This document shows, one piece after another, positions 8,128 to 17,347 of a stretch of 64,000 nucleotides of DNA (the first letter of the stretch is position 1; every line of letters starts with the position of its first letter). The notes beneath the pieces are model-generated. The model ran no database searches, was not told the origin of the DNA, and worked only from the letters and a program-made list of their open reading frames with translations. Position numbers and translations under genes: made by a program. The stretch comes from an uncultured Acetatifactor sp. (GTDB taxonomy: Bacteria; Bacillota; Clostridia; Lachnospirales; Lachnospiraceae). The stretch is taken from positions 1 through 64,000 of the forward strand of contig CAJTMX010000011.1 of assembly GCA_910577235.1 (NCBI GenBank), in the 5' to 3' direction.

Positions 8128-9507
8128 ATGGAAAACGAACAGAAAAGTGACCTGTCCAAAACCCTTGAAACAGGACGGGCTGCCGCACACATGGTTCGCG
8201 GGGCCATAAAAGCAGGAAAAGCCGTATCGGGCGCTGCCAAGGGCGCAGCTGCCGGGGGACCGTATGGTGCCGCAGCCGGTGCCATCTGGGAAAACCGTAA
8301 GCTGGTCGGCAAAATCATAATCGGAATCATTGCCCTGCTGCTGATTCCCGTTGTGTTTGTGGTATCCCTGCCATCGGTAATCTTTGGCGGTCTGCTGAAC
8401 ACATTTTCTTCCACGGTTAATGTAGATATACCGATCCTGAACAACAATGCCGCCATTGTTGAAAATGTGGCAGAAATCACTTCCACGTTAGATGAAATCA
8501 TGGCTGGAGGGCTGGAAGATACCATGAAACAGATAGAGGCAGACTTTGCAGCCTCAGATGCCGATGAAATGGAGGTCATCAACCCTTACGCAGACCGCCC
8601 GCTATATAATGCCAACCAATTTATTGCCATGTACTGCGCATACAAAAATAAAGATTACGCCGCCATTTCCATTTCCGATATGGCAGATATACTCCGCACC
8701 AACCAAAGCCGCCTGTACTCTTACACACAGGCCGAGGAAACACGGACAAGGACTGAAACAGACCCTGCCACCGGAAAAGAGGTATCTGTCACGGAAACAT
8801 GGAATGTGTATACCCTTGTTTATAACGGGGAGACCTATTTTGCCGAGCAGGTCTTTAAGCTGGATGAAGAACAGGCTGCCCTTGCCAATGCCTACGCCCA
8901 GAACCTGAGCCTTTTTATGGGTGACGGCATGATGCAGGGGCTTACGGAATGGGACGGCAATTCCATCCCCTCCCTCGGTGATGTCCGTTTTACCGACGGC
9001 GCAACGGAAGTTGTCTACTACAACCAGCTGGACGAGCGCTATGCAGGCATGCCTTACGGCACCGACCATATCGGAAGCCACGGCTGCGGCCCTACGGCTA
9101 TGGCAATAGTCATATCTTCCCTCTCCGGACAGACCGTTGACCCTGTGGAAATGGCTGAATGGTCTTACCGGAACGGCTACTGGTGCAGGGACAGCGGCTC
9201 CTACCATGCTCTGATCCCTGCCGCCGCAAGGAACTGGGGGTTAAATGTGTCAGGCTGTTCCGTTTCAGAACCGCAGAGGATTCTGGATGCTTTGGCAGAA
9301 GGGAAGCTGGTGGTTGCGATCATGTCCAGGGGACACTTTACAAAATCAGGGCACTTTATCGTACTGCGGGGTGTCCAAAACGGAAAGATACTGGTGGCTG
9401 ACCCTGCCAGTTACGGCAGGAGCGGACAGCTCTGGGATCTATCCCTTATTTTAAGGGAAGCGAGCCGGGGCGCTGCAGCGGGCGGTCCTTTCTGGATCAT
9501 CGGCTGA
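8128..9507 (+). CDS. Membrane-anchored C39-like cysteine peptidase of the conjugation operon
   Basis: A 459-residue protein. A cytoplasmic N-terminus rich in Ala/Gly/Lys is followed by one transmembrane segment at about residues 68-90 (IIIGIIALLLIPVVFVVSL), then an extracellular region of about 200 residues. The C-terminal domain resembles peptidase C39-like (papain fold): catalytic Cys320 in HGCGPTAMA, His409 in SGHFIVLRG and Asp425 in VADPAS. Gram-positive conjugation operons usually encode a wall hydrolase (lysozyme plus NlpC/P60) at this position. This enzyme probably has the analogous role of opening the peptidoglycan or processing a surface protein. That role is inferred; the catalytic triad is seen. 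Confidence 0.78.
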   Translation: MENEQKSDLSKTLETGRAAAHMVRGAIKAGKAVSGAAKGAAAGGPYGAAAGAIWENRKLVGKIIIGIIALLLIPVVFVVSLPSVIFGGLLNTFSSTVNVDIPILNNNAAIVENVAEITSTLDEIMAGGLEDTMKQIEADFAASDADEMEVINPYADRPLYNANQFIAMYCAYKNKDYAAISISDMADILRTNQSRLYSYTQAEETRTRTETDPATGKEVSVTETWNVYTLVYNGETYFAEQVFKLDEEQAALANAYAQNLSLFMGDGMMQGLTEWDGNSIPSLGDVRFTDGATEVVYYNQLDERYAGMPYGTDHIGSHGCGPTAMAIVISSLSGQTVDPVEMAEWSYRNGYWCRDSGSYHALIPAAARNWGLNVSGCSVSEPQRILDALAEGKLVVAIMSRGHFTKSGHFIVLRGVQNGKILVADPASYGRSGQLWDLSLILREASRGAAAGGPFWIIG

Positions 9508-9569
9508 TGCCCTGCGGCTTATGAAATACCAGCAATACAAATTGTAATGAAAGCGAGGTTATTTTATCC

Positions 9570-12500
9570 ATGAACCACCAACGTGAGCGTGATACTTATA
9601 TCATCCCACCTAATTTTATAGATACCGGAACCTTTTTCGGCGGCTTATTCAAGGCAAGGAATGTGATTGAGGCCGGCATCCTGGCATCTGCCATAGGGCT
9701 GCCGGTCCTTTTATGCCTGCCCCTTGGCCTGACTGCCCGCATTGTCATCCTGTGCCTTACGGCGCTGCCTGCCGCACTGGTGGCACTAATCGGCATTTCA
9801 GGGGAAAGCCTTTCGTCTTTTTTATTTATCTTTGTGAAATACCTGAGAAACCGCCGCATCCTTGGCGCAGAGGGCGCTACGGGCAGAAAGACCGCCGAGA
9901 AACCGACCGCAGACTGTACCACCCATACGGCAAAGCCCCAAAAAACAGAACAGCCGCGCCGGAGAAAAGACGATTTCCCGGCGGAATTTGATGAAGTACG
10001 GGGCTATGAGATACGCCAGAAGCTGCGCCCCGTGGGGAAAAAGCAGACCTCCGGCAGGCAGGATACTCCCCTGAAAGACACAAGGGAAAAATCCCGCCTG
10101 CCCCTGCATTCCCCGGAACCTGCGTTCCAATACTTAAACCCGGTGGCGGAATACCTGCCCATCAGCAGGGTCGCAAACGGCATTATTTACACGAAGGATC
10201 ACCGTTTCGTGAAAGTTGTGGAAGTCATACCCATCAACTTCCTGCTGCGCAGCGGGAATGAACAGAGGAGCATCATCTATTCCTTTATCTCCTATCTGAA
10301 GGTAAGCCCCGTAAAGCTGCAGTTTAAGGTATTAACAAGGCGCGCCGACATCAACCGCCATCTGGAGACCGTGCGGCGGGAAATGGCTGAGGAAACCAAC
10401 GGACAGTGCAGGCTCATGCAGGAGGACTATCTGCAGTTCGTGCAGCAGATCAGCTCCAGGGAGGCGGTAACCAGACGCTTTTTCCTGATTTTTGAGTATG
10501 AGCCCTGGAGCAATACCAAACGCGCGGACGAGGAAAGCGAGGCGGTCACCGCCCTGGAGGGCGCAGTCCACACCGCGGCAAACTACCTCAGACAGTGCGG
10601 CAATGAGCTTGTCATCCCTGAACAGGAAGACGAGCATACCATCGGGATACTCTACAATCTGCTGTGCCGCAATGAAAGCGCCGCAAAGCCGCTGCCCCGG
10701 CGTGCAAGGGAGATCGTGGAAAAGTACGCTGCCGCCGGCAGGACTGCGGATGCGGATCACATCCCCGCAAATGAATTTATTGCCCCCGCAAGCATTGACT
10801 TTACCCACGGCGGCTACCTCTGCATTGACGGGCTTTATTACGATTACCTGCTGATACCCTCTGACGGCTATAAAACGCAGGTGCCCGCCGGATGGCTCAG
10901 CCTGCTGGTAAACGCAGGGGACGGCATTGACATGGATATGTTCCTCTCACGGGAACCGAAAGAGCGGATCATACAGAAAGTGGGACAGCAGCTCCGCATC
11001 AACCGCTCCCGGATCAAGGATACCAGCGACACGAACACCGATTTTGACGACATAGACAGCGCCATCCGCAGCGGGTATTTCTTAAAGGAGGGGCTGGCGG
11101 ACAATGAGGACTTTTATTTCCTGAACCTGCTGATTACCATTACCGCCGCAAGTGTGGAAGACCTCGAATGGAAAGTGAACGAGATGAAGAAACTGCTTGT
11201 ATCCCAGGATATGCAGGCATCCTCCTGCCATTTCCGGGAAGAACAGGCTTTCCTGTCCTCCCTCCCCCTGGTTTCCATGGAGAAAAAGCTCTATGAACGC
11301 AGCAGGCGGAACCTCCTGACGAGCGGCGCCGCAAGCTGCTATCCCTTTACCAGCTATGAAATGTGCGATGACAACGGCATCCTGCTTGGCGTGAACAAGT
11401 ATAACAGTTCCCTCATTATCGTGGACATCTTTGATTCCGCCATTTACAAGAATGCCAACATGGCGATCTTAGGCACCAGCGGTGCGGGGAAAACCTTCAC
11501 CATGCAGCTCATGGCGCTGAGGATGCGCCGGAAAGGGATTCCCATATTTATTGTTGCCCCGTTAAAGGGGCATGAGTTCCACCGGGCCTGTGCCAATGTG
11601 GGCGGGGAGTTCATACAGATTTCCCCTGCAAGCCCCCACTGCATCAACGTCATGGAGATCCGCCGCATAGACCACACCGTAGACGAACTGCTGGACGGAC
11701 CGGGCATCCAGTTATCCGAGCTTGCATCAAAAATCCAGCGGCTCCATATCTTTTTTTCGCTGCTGATCCCGGATATGTCCCATGAGGAGCGGCAGCTCCT
11801 TGATGAAGCCCTCATACACACCTACAACGAAAAAGGGATCACCCATGACAACCAGAGCCTGGAAGACCCGGAAATTCCGGGGCAGTACCGCAGGATGCCT
11901 GTCCTTGGCGACCTCTACGGGATTCTGAAAAAGGACTCACAGACAAAACGGCTGGCAAATATTTTAAACCGCCTTGTAAACGGCTCCGCAAGCACCTTTA
12001 ACCAGCAGACCAATGTATCCCTTCAGAATAAATATACCGTGCTTGACATTTCCTCCCTTACGGGAGACCTGCTCACGGTTGGGATGTTTGTTGCCCTTGA
12101 TTTTGTCTGGGACCGGGCGAAGGAAGACCGGACTGAGGAGAAAGCCATATTCATTGATGAATGCTGGCAGCTTTTATCCGGCGCCGGGGCGACAGGCACC
12201 CGCCTTGCGGGGGATTTTGTCCTGGAGATCTTTAAGACCATAAGGGGCTATGGCGGCTCTGCCATCTGCGCCAGCCAGGACTTAAACGACTTTTTCAATC
12301 TGGACGAAGGGCGGTTTGGGAAGGGCGTCATCAATAATTCCAAGACCAAGATCATCTTAAACCTTGAGGATGACGAGGCAGGACGGGTACAGGACACCCT
12401 GCACCTGTCTGATGCCGAGGTCATGGAAGTCACGCATTTTGAGCGGGGCAGCGGGCTTATCAGTACGAACAACAACAATATCATGGTGGAATTCAAGGCA

Positions 12501-12590
12501 AGCCCCCTGGAGAAAGACCTGATAACCACGGACAGGCGGGAGCTAAAAAATCTGGTGAACCGCCTGCGTGAACAAGAACCGGTCGAATAG
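9570..12590 (+). CDS. VirB4-family conjugation ATPase with fused PrgI-like N-terminus
   Basis: A 1006-residue ATPase. The N-terminal ~95 residues contain two hydrophobic segments in the arrangement of PrgI-family membrane proteins, then a basic linker of about 100 residues. The C-terminal half is a VirB4/TraC-type ATPase with Walker A GTSGAGKT near residue 637 and Walker B AIFIDECWQL near 858, plus ICASQDLNDF as in VirB4/VirD4 motors. It powers assembly of the mating channel and substrate transport at the membrane. PrgI and VirB4 are often separate adjacent genes in Gram-positive elements, so the fusion is notable. It is the largest protein of the T4SS operon. Confidence 0.92.
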   Translation: MNHQRERDTYIIPPNFIDTGTFFGGLFKARNVIEAGILASAIGLPVLLCLPLGLTARIVILCLTALPAALVALIGISGESLSSFLFIFVKYLRNRRILGAEGATGRKTAEKPTADCTTHTAKPQKTEQPRRRKDDFPAEFDEVRGYEIRQKLRPVGKKQTSGRQDTPLKDTREKSRLPLHSPEPAFQYLNPVAEYLPISRVANGIIYTKDHRFVKVVEVIPINFLLRSGNEQRSIIYSFISYLKVSPVKLQFKVLTRRADINRHLETVRREMAEETNGQCRLMQEDYLQFVQQISSREAVTRRFFLIFEYEPWSNTKRADEESEAVTALEGAVHTAANYLRQCGNELVIPEQEDEHTIGILYNLLCRNESAAKPLPRRAREIVEKYAAAGRTADADHIPANEFIAPASIDFTHGGYLCIDGLYYDYLLIPSDGYKTQVPAGWLSLLVNAGDGIDMDMFLSREPKERIIQKVGQQLRINRSRIKDTSDTNTDFDDIDSAIRSGYFLKEGLADNEDFYFLNLLITITAASVEDLEWKVNEMKKLLVSQDMQASSCHFREEQAFLSSLPLVSMEKKLYERSRRNLLTSGAASCYPFTSYEMCDDNGILLGVNKYNSSLIIVDIFDSAIYKNANMAILGTSGAGKTFTMQLMALRMRRKGIPIFIVAPLKGHEFHRACANVGGEFIQISPASPHCINVMEIRRIDHTVDELLDGPGIQLSELASKIQRLHIFFSLLIPDMSHEERQLLDEALIHTYNEKGITHDNQSLEDPEIPGQYRRMPVLGDLYGILKKDSQTKRLANILNRLVNGSASTFNQQTNVSLQNKYTVLDISSLTGDLLTVGMFVALDFVWDRAKEDRTEEKAIFIDECWQLLSGAGATGTRLAGDFVLEIFKTIRGYGGSAICASQDLNDFFNLDEGRFGKGVINNSKTKIILNLEDDEAGRVQDTLHLSDAEVMEVTHFERGSGLISTNNNNIMVEFKASPLEKDLITTDRRELKNLVNRLREQEPVE

Positions 12591-12679
12591 AAGAATGCCT
12601 GCTTTTGGCATTCTTCCAGTGTGAGATTTAGAATTTCTTGGGCGGCGTTTTATGACGCCATAGAAATTCTTCTCACACT
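12591..12679. repeat. Two perfect hairpins after virB4: candidate oriT/oriV structure or terminator
   Basis: Hairpin 1: AAGAATGCC (12591-12599) pairs with GGCATTCTT (12607-12615), starting directly after the virB4 stop. Hairpin 2 is compound and perfect: AGTGTGAGA (12618-12626) with TCTCACACT (12671-12679), AGAATTTCT (12630-12638) with AGAAATTCT (12662-12670), and GGCGT (12644-12648) with ACGCC (12655-12659). The only T run is TTTTG after 12679, so simple termination is possible, but the 62-base nested structure beside an iteron array also fits an origin. Confidence 0.6.
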
Positions 12680-12692
12680 TTTGCGCACGAAT

Positions 12693-12751
12693 TACGCATA
12701 CAATACGCATTTTTTCATGCAGTACGCATGTATTGCGTACAGATTACGCAT
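12693..12751. repeat. TACGCA repeat array (iteron- or parC-like)
   Basis: TACGCA occurs in direct orientation at 12693, 12704, 12723 and 12745 and inverted (TGCGTA) at 12734-12739. The first two are exactly 11 bases apart. The copies at 12723 and 12734 form an inverted pair with a 5-base spacer. TACGCAT with an 11-base period, followed by Ts, recurs at 53210-53231 upstream of parM. The array ends just before the ribosome-binding site of the next gene. Confidence 0.65.
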
Positions 12752-12772
12752 TAACACGAGGAGGTGATTTTA

Positions 12773-13309
12773 TTGAAGACAAGGGCAGATATTTATGGAA
12801 TCGAAGCGGCGGAACTGCTCCGTCTGATATCCATGTATCCGGGCATTACAGACGGACAGATGCTCCGCTTTTTCCCCGGCAAGACGGAAAAGATCAAAAA
12901 CCTGCTCTCCCACCTGACAAAACAGGGGCGCATTTTTTCCACGGACACGGGAAACTGCTTTCCCGCCGGACACGAAAGTCCAACACCGGCACCCGGACTG
13001 CTGCAGGCGGTCTGGGTGCTGCTGGATTTCCTTGACCGGGCAGAATACCACTCCTGCGGCGAGTTCCCCTCCGCCATCCTTTTCTTTGCCGCAGGCGAAC
13101 TGTATGAGGTCATTCCTGTTCCCCTGGGGCAGGAGGCACTGATTGCCAGCATCCTGCAGCATACACGGACAGAGGACAGCCGCCGCATTGTGGTGGTAGA
13201 CGAACCTGCACAGATTGCGGAACTGGACTTTCCTAACATATCCGGCTACTGCACAGCAGGGGAGGACGGGCAGGTACATTATTATCAGAAATCGAATGGA
13301 GGGTTGTAA
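12773..13309 (+). CDS. Winged-helix protein downstream of the iteron array (DUF5697-like)
   Basis: A 178-residue soluble protein. TTG 12773 is preferred because GAGGAGGTGA at 12758-12767 is ideally spaced. The N-terminus (ELLRLISMYPGITDGQMLRF...IKNLLSHLTKQGRIF) has the form of a winged helix-turn-helix. The rest is an alpha/beta domain without catalytic motifs. Its position right after the repeat array suggests that it, or its two similar neighbours, may bind that array. It resembles DUF5697-type proteins found in Firmicutes conjugative elements; this assignment is from memory and not tested. Confidence 0.6.
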   Translation: MKTRADIYGIEAAELLRLISMYPGITDGQMLRFFPGKTEKIKNLLSHLTKQGRIFSTDTGNCFPAGHESPTPAPGLLQAVWVLLDFLDRAEYHSCGEFPSAILFFAAGELYEVIPVPLGQEALIASILQHTRTEDSRRIVVVDEPAQIAELDFPNISGYCTAGEDGQVHYYQKSNGGL

Positions 13310-13972
13310 TTGGACCGAAAACTAATATCACGCCGGATCGCGGATGTAAGGGAAAACCTCATGCGGCTGAATAACCACATCTGCGCCATGGATTCCCTTG
13401 ACATCCAGCGGTATCCGGATAACTACGAAACCATGTCCACCGAGGCGGCCCTGCGGGCGGAAAAGATTGCCTGCCAGCTCAGGAACCTCCTCTATGCCAC
13501 CACGGATATTTCCAGGACGGACTACCTGCTGCAGGCGGGGGAAGTCCACGGCATTGACATTCTCTATGAAAACGGCATCATGGAGATCACACTCCCCCGC
13601 CTGCTGCCCAAAAAGAAAGCGAAACAGAGCAGCCTGTTCCTCTTAGACCCGCTCCATGCCGCTTTGGAACAATATGCAGCCCATACTGCCCTCCCGCGTT
13701 TCCGGGAATGTGTGGTCTGTATTTCCCATGTATACAGCCATGAACTGCCTGACTGGTGCCTTTTGGATTACGACAACCTCCAGCAGAAACAGCTTTTGGA
13801 TACCATTGCCCTCCATGTCATGGTGGACGACAGCGGGCTGCTCTGTGATGCTTACAACACCACCGAACTTGGGGACAGGGACTGCACCCATATCTATATC
13901 ATGGGGAAAGACCGCTTTGCAGACTGGCTCACGGAACGCAAAAACAGGCTGAAATCCATATCAGATTTTTAG
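13310..13972 (+). CDS. Conserved protein of the conjugation operon (DUF6100-like)
   Basis: A 220-residue soluble protein starting at TTG 13310, which directly follows the stop of the previous gene; GGAGGG lies just upstream. The N-terminal ~60 residues are helical (MDRKLISRRIADVRENLMRL) and the remainder is alpha/beta. No known catalytic or binding motif is seen. It resembles the DUF6100 family of Firmicutes elements; function unknown. It sits in a tightly packed row between two winged-helix proteins. Confidence 0.55.
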   Translation: MDRKLISRRIADVRENLMRLNNHICAMDSLDIQRYPDNYETMSTEAALRAEKIACQLRNLLYATTDISRTDYLLQAGEVHGIDILYENGIMEITLPRLLPKKKAKQSSLFLLDPLHAALEQYAAHTALPRFRECVVCISHVYSHELPDWCLLDYDNLQQKQLLDTIALHVMVDDSGLLCDAYNTTELGDRDCTHIYIMGKDRFADWLTERKNRLKSISDF

Positions 13973-14115
13973 GGTTTTGGAGGCACTTTTCCCCTGATAT
14001 GGAACATCCGGCTGGAAAAGCGCATGGATACGGCATTTTCCCCATGCGGCTGCCTGCCGGATTTACCGAGGTCTTTAGCCGCCTCGGTAAAAACCGACAC
14101 AAGGAGGTGATACCT

Positions 14116-15240
14116 GTGGCGGATCATTCTTTCTATCCGCAAAAGGACACACAGGCCTACCGGCTGTTAGAGCTGACCGCCATATGCGGCGAACTGCCCG
14201 CCTGTCTGCTCCACCGCATCCCCGGCAGTACCAGCTATAAAGATGTCCTAATCTGGTCCTTAAAAAAGGAACGGCTCTTAAAGACCTACTACCGTGACAG
14301 GCTGCGCGGATATCGGCTTGGAACAAAAGGCAAGGCTTTCCTGCTGCGTGAGAACCCTGAGCGATTCTCTTTTTACCTGACAGGAAATGCCGACACCAAT
14401 ATGTTAAAAAGCGAGATTACCCGCAGGCTCCGGCTCCACAGGATTGCGGAGATATACATAATGATGATGAATGCCGGCATATCCGTGTTCCGGGATGAAA
14501 AGCCTGACTTATTCAGCCCCGGAGGGATCGGGCTTCTGCCCACGCACCCACCCGCCTTTTATAGCTCAAGGGAAGTCAAGGAGCTTGGCATGGAAACCAT
14601 AAAGATCCGCGGCTCCCGCATGGCAGGGGTGCTGACTTCCCCCGCCGGCAGTTTCCTCATCTACAATGAGGGAACCCAGACCGCGAAATGGGATTACCGG
14701 GCAGAACAGCGGGCACAGGCATTGCTGCAGATGACACTCTGCACCGGTCAGACCGCCAATGATAAGGTTTCAGGGCTTCTTTTCGGCAGCGGGATGGAAC
14801 CCTTTTACCAGATCCTGTCCAGCGCCGACAGCAATACCCGATGCTTTTTTCTTCTGGACGGGAACTATGAGCACTTTTATTACCTGACAAACGACTTTCA
14901 TGGGGAGGTGATGCTGAAATTACTTTGTGACACTGGGCGGAGGGCGGAGCTTGACCGTATTCTCTCCCTTGACCTGAAAGCGGGGGTGCCCGACTTTTCC
15001 ATAGAGAACGATGCCCTCGACAGGGAGGGAAATCCCGTACTTTTCGGATACCTGCCTGACATCCCGCGGGTCAACCGGTTCCTTATGGCGCTGCAGCTCA
15101 GGGAGAGGACCGGAACTCTGATATGTTTTGATTTTCAGGCAGGGGCTTACGCACAATATGCCGGGGGGCTGCTCCGCCTCCAGACCATCAGCTTTGAAAA
15201 ATTTGAAAGGAGGTTTTACCCATCAAAAAAAGAAAATTGA
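14116..15240 (+). CDS. Winged-helix, replication-relaxation-like protein
   Basis: A 374-residue protein. GTG 14116 is chosen because AAGGAGGTGA at 14101-14110 is well spaced; the longer frame from ATG 13999 has no such site. Residues ~15-75 (LLELTAICGELPACLLHRI...SLKKERLLKTYYRDRLRGYRLGTKGKAFL) form a typical winged helix with a beta wing, as in replication-relaxation family proteins encoded near coupling-protein genes. The C-terminal 280 residues are not recognised. It overlaps the start of the coupling-protein gene by 19 bases. It could be an origin-binding accessory factor; that is inference. Confidence 0.6.
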   Translation: MADHSFYPQKDTQAYRLLELTAICGELPACLLHRIPGSTSYKDVLIWSLKKERLLKTYYRDRLRGYRLGTKGKAFLLRENPERFSFYLTGNADTNMLKSEITRRLRLHRIAEIYIMMMNAGISVFRDEKPDLFSPGGIGLLPTHPPAFYSSREVKELGMETIKIRGSRMAGVLTSPAGSFLIYNEGTQTAKWDYRAEQRAQALLQMTLCTGQTANDKVSGLLFGSGMEPFYQILSSADSNTRCFFLLDGNYEHFYYLTNDFHGEVMLKLLCDTGRRAELDRILSLDLKAGVPDFSIENDALDREGNPVLFGYLPDIPRVNRFLMALQLRERTGTLICFDFQAGAYAQYAGGLLRLQTISFEKFERRFYPSKKEN

Positions 15241-17198
15241 TCCTGACGCTGGTTTCTGTTCCTGCCGCCCTTCTCGCCGTCCTGTATGCGGGAGGGTACC
15301 TGGCACAGTTTATCGGCAACTATGTACTCTGGCAGCAGGAAGGCGGCTATCCCGGTGACGGCACTTCCCCGGTTATGGCATCGCCCTCTTTCCCCGCCTG
15401 CCTCTCTGCGGTGTTTAGTCCGCCCTATGGCATTTACGGAATCTTTATCTGCATCGGGCTGCTTGGCATCCTGCTCATCATGGTAATGCGGATGGGCTAC
15501 AGCGACACCGGAGAATATGACGCGGACAGGAATTTCACCTATTCCGCCAAAGGCACCTACGGCACATCCGGCTGGATGGACAAAAAAGAACTGTCACAGG
15601 TTCTGGAGCTTGTCCCCATCCGTGACCTGCACTGCCACCACGGCACGGTTTTGGGGCTGCTGGACGGGAAAGCGGTCTGCGTTCCTGAGAAGACCCTGCT
15701 CAACAGCAACCTCGCCGTCTATGGTGCCAGCGGTTCCATGAAAACACGCTCTTTCTGCCTGAACCGCATTTTACAGGGTGTTGCGCGCAGGGAATCCCTG
15801 ATCATCTGCGATCCGAAGTCCGAGCTTTATGAAAAGACCAGCGAATATCTGCGCGGGCAGGGTTACTGTGTCAAGGTATTTAACCTTGTGGAACCTGAAA
15901 ATTCCGACTCATGGAACTGCCTCGCGGAGATTGACGGGCAGGAGCTGATGGCGCAGCTCTTTGTTGACGTCATTATCAAAAACACAAACAGTAACGGCAA
16001 GGGGGACCACTTCTGGGATTCCTGTGAAATGAACCTGTTAAAAGCGCTGACCCTGTATGTGGATTTAAGCTATCCACCTGCAAAACGCAACATCGGGCAG
16101 ATGTACCGCCTGCTCACCCTGAATTCCGAAAGCGCCCTGGACAGTCTTTTTGAAGTCCTGCCGAACACGCATCCGGCGAAAGCGCCTTACAGTCTTTTCA
16201 AACAGGCTTCGGATACCGTGCGCAGCGGCGTGGTGATTGGGCTTGGCAGCCGCCTGCAGGTATTCCAGGCAGAATTGATAAAAAAGATCACCGCCCATAA
16301 CGAGATTGACCTGGAACTTCCGGGCACTTCCCCCTGTGCCTATTTCCTTGTCACCAGCGACCAGGACAGCACCTTTGACTTTCTGGCATCCCTGTTTCTT
16401 TCCTTTGTGTTCATCAAGTTAGTCAGGTATGCGGATAAAAACTGTGAGGGCGGGAAACTGCCCGTGCCCGTCCATGTGCTCGGCGAGGAGCTGACCGCCT
16501 GCGGCACCATCCCCGACCTGTCCAGACGGCTGAGTGTGATCCGCTCCCGGAACATCTCCATGTCCTGCGTGTTCCAGAACCTGGCGGGGCTGCAGAACCG
16601 TTACCCACAGAATCTCTGGCAGGAAATACTCGGCAACTGCGATGTCCAGCTTTTCTTAGGCTGCACCGACCCGCTCACCGCGGAATTTGTCAGCTCCAGG
16701 ACAGGGCTTGCCAGCGTGGCAGTATCCAGCAAATCCAAACAGCTGGGAACATGGCGGATCTCCAACTATACGCCGGAGTTCAGGGAGACCAGCGGCGTGG
16801 GGAAACGGCCGGTGCTGACACCGGACGAAGTGCTGCGGCTGCCCGTTGACAAGGCGCTGGTAATCATCCGCGGCAAAAAGATACTCAAGGTGGACAAGCT
16901 GGATTACTCCAGACACCCTAAATATGAAAAGCTGCATTCCTGCAAGGCATCCGCCCATATCCCCGAATGGCGGAAATCGGAAAATGAGGCAAGAAACAAT
17001 CCGCAGGGTGAAAATACGGAAACTGCTGAGCCACCTGCAAAGAAAACAGGCGGGCGGAAACCCAAACCTACAGCAGCCAAAAAGACAAGCCCTGCTGCGG
17101 CAGAAAAGGAAAAGCCTGAACAGACGGCACCGCCACCAGAGAGCACCGCTGCTCCTGCAGGCATCATTCCTACGGACAAAGAGTCCATCATGTCCTAA
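15222..17198 (+). CDS. VirD4/TraG-type coupling protein
   Basis: About 658 residues. Two N-terminal transmembrane segments (near residues 6-27 and 68-90) precede a cytoplasmic ATPase with P-loop GASGSMKT near residue 168, a DPKSELYE motif, and a Walker B-like strand VHVLGEELTACG near 418. The C-terminal ~85 residues are a low-complexity tail rich in Lys, Pro and Ala. It should deliver the relaxosome to the T4SS channel. The start is unusual: AAAGGAGG at 15206-15213 points to ATC 15222, giving the N-terminus MKKRKLIL. The first canonical start, TTG 15237, is 23 bases from the site. The LGEEL sequence differs from the more usual LDEFA. Confidence 0.88.
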   Translation: MKKRKLILTLVSVPAALLAVLYAGGYLAQFIGNYVLWQQEGGYPGDGTSPVMASPSFPACLSAVFSPPYGIYGIFICIGLLGILLIMVMRMGYSDTGEYDADRNFTYSAKGTYGTSGWMDKKELSQVLELVPIRDLHCHHGTVLGLLDGKAVCVPEKTLLNSNLAVYGASGSMKTRSFCLNRILQGVARRESLIICDPKSELYEKTSEYLRGQGYCVKVFNLVEPENSDSWNCLAEIDGQELMAQLFVDVIIKNTNSNGKGDHFWDSCEMNLLKALTLYVDLSYPPAKRNIGQMYRLLTLNSESALDSLFEVLPNTHPAKAPYSLFKQASDTVRSGVVIGLGSRLQVFQAELIKKITAHNEIDLELPGTSPCAYFLVTSDQDSTFDFLASLFLSFVFIKLVRYADKNCEGGKLPVPVHVLGEELTACGTIPDLSRRLSVIRSRNISMSCVFQNLAGLQNRYPQNLWQEILGNCDVQLFLGCTDPLTAEFVSSRTGLASVAVSSKSKQLGTWRISNYTPEFRETSGVGKRPVLTPDEVLRLPVDKALVIIRGKKILKVDKLDYSRHPKYEKLHSCKASAHIPEWRKSENEARNNPQGENTETAEPPAKKTGGRKPKPTAAKKTSPAAAEKEKPEQTAPPPESTAAPAGIIPTDKESIMS

Positions 17199-17347
17199 AC
17201 CTATAAACCTGCCCTCATGCCGCAACCAATAAAAGCGGCTATATGGGCAATGCAAGTCAAAGATTATCATACTGTTCACTCGGGAAGTCTGTACGCACAC
17301 GCCCAGACTTTCCCTTGCACAAACGGCGTGTGCAGAAGGAGAAAAAC

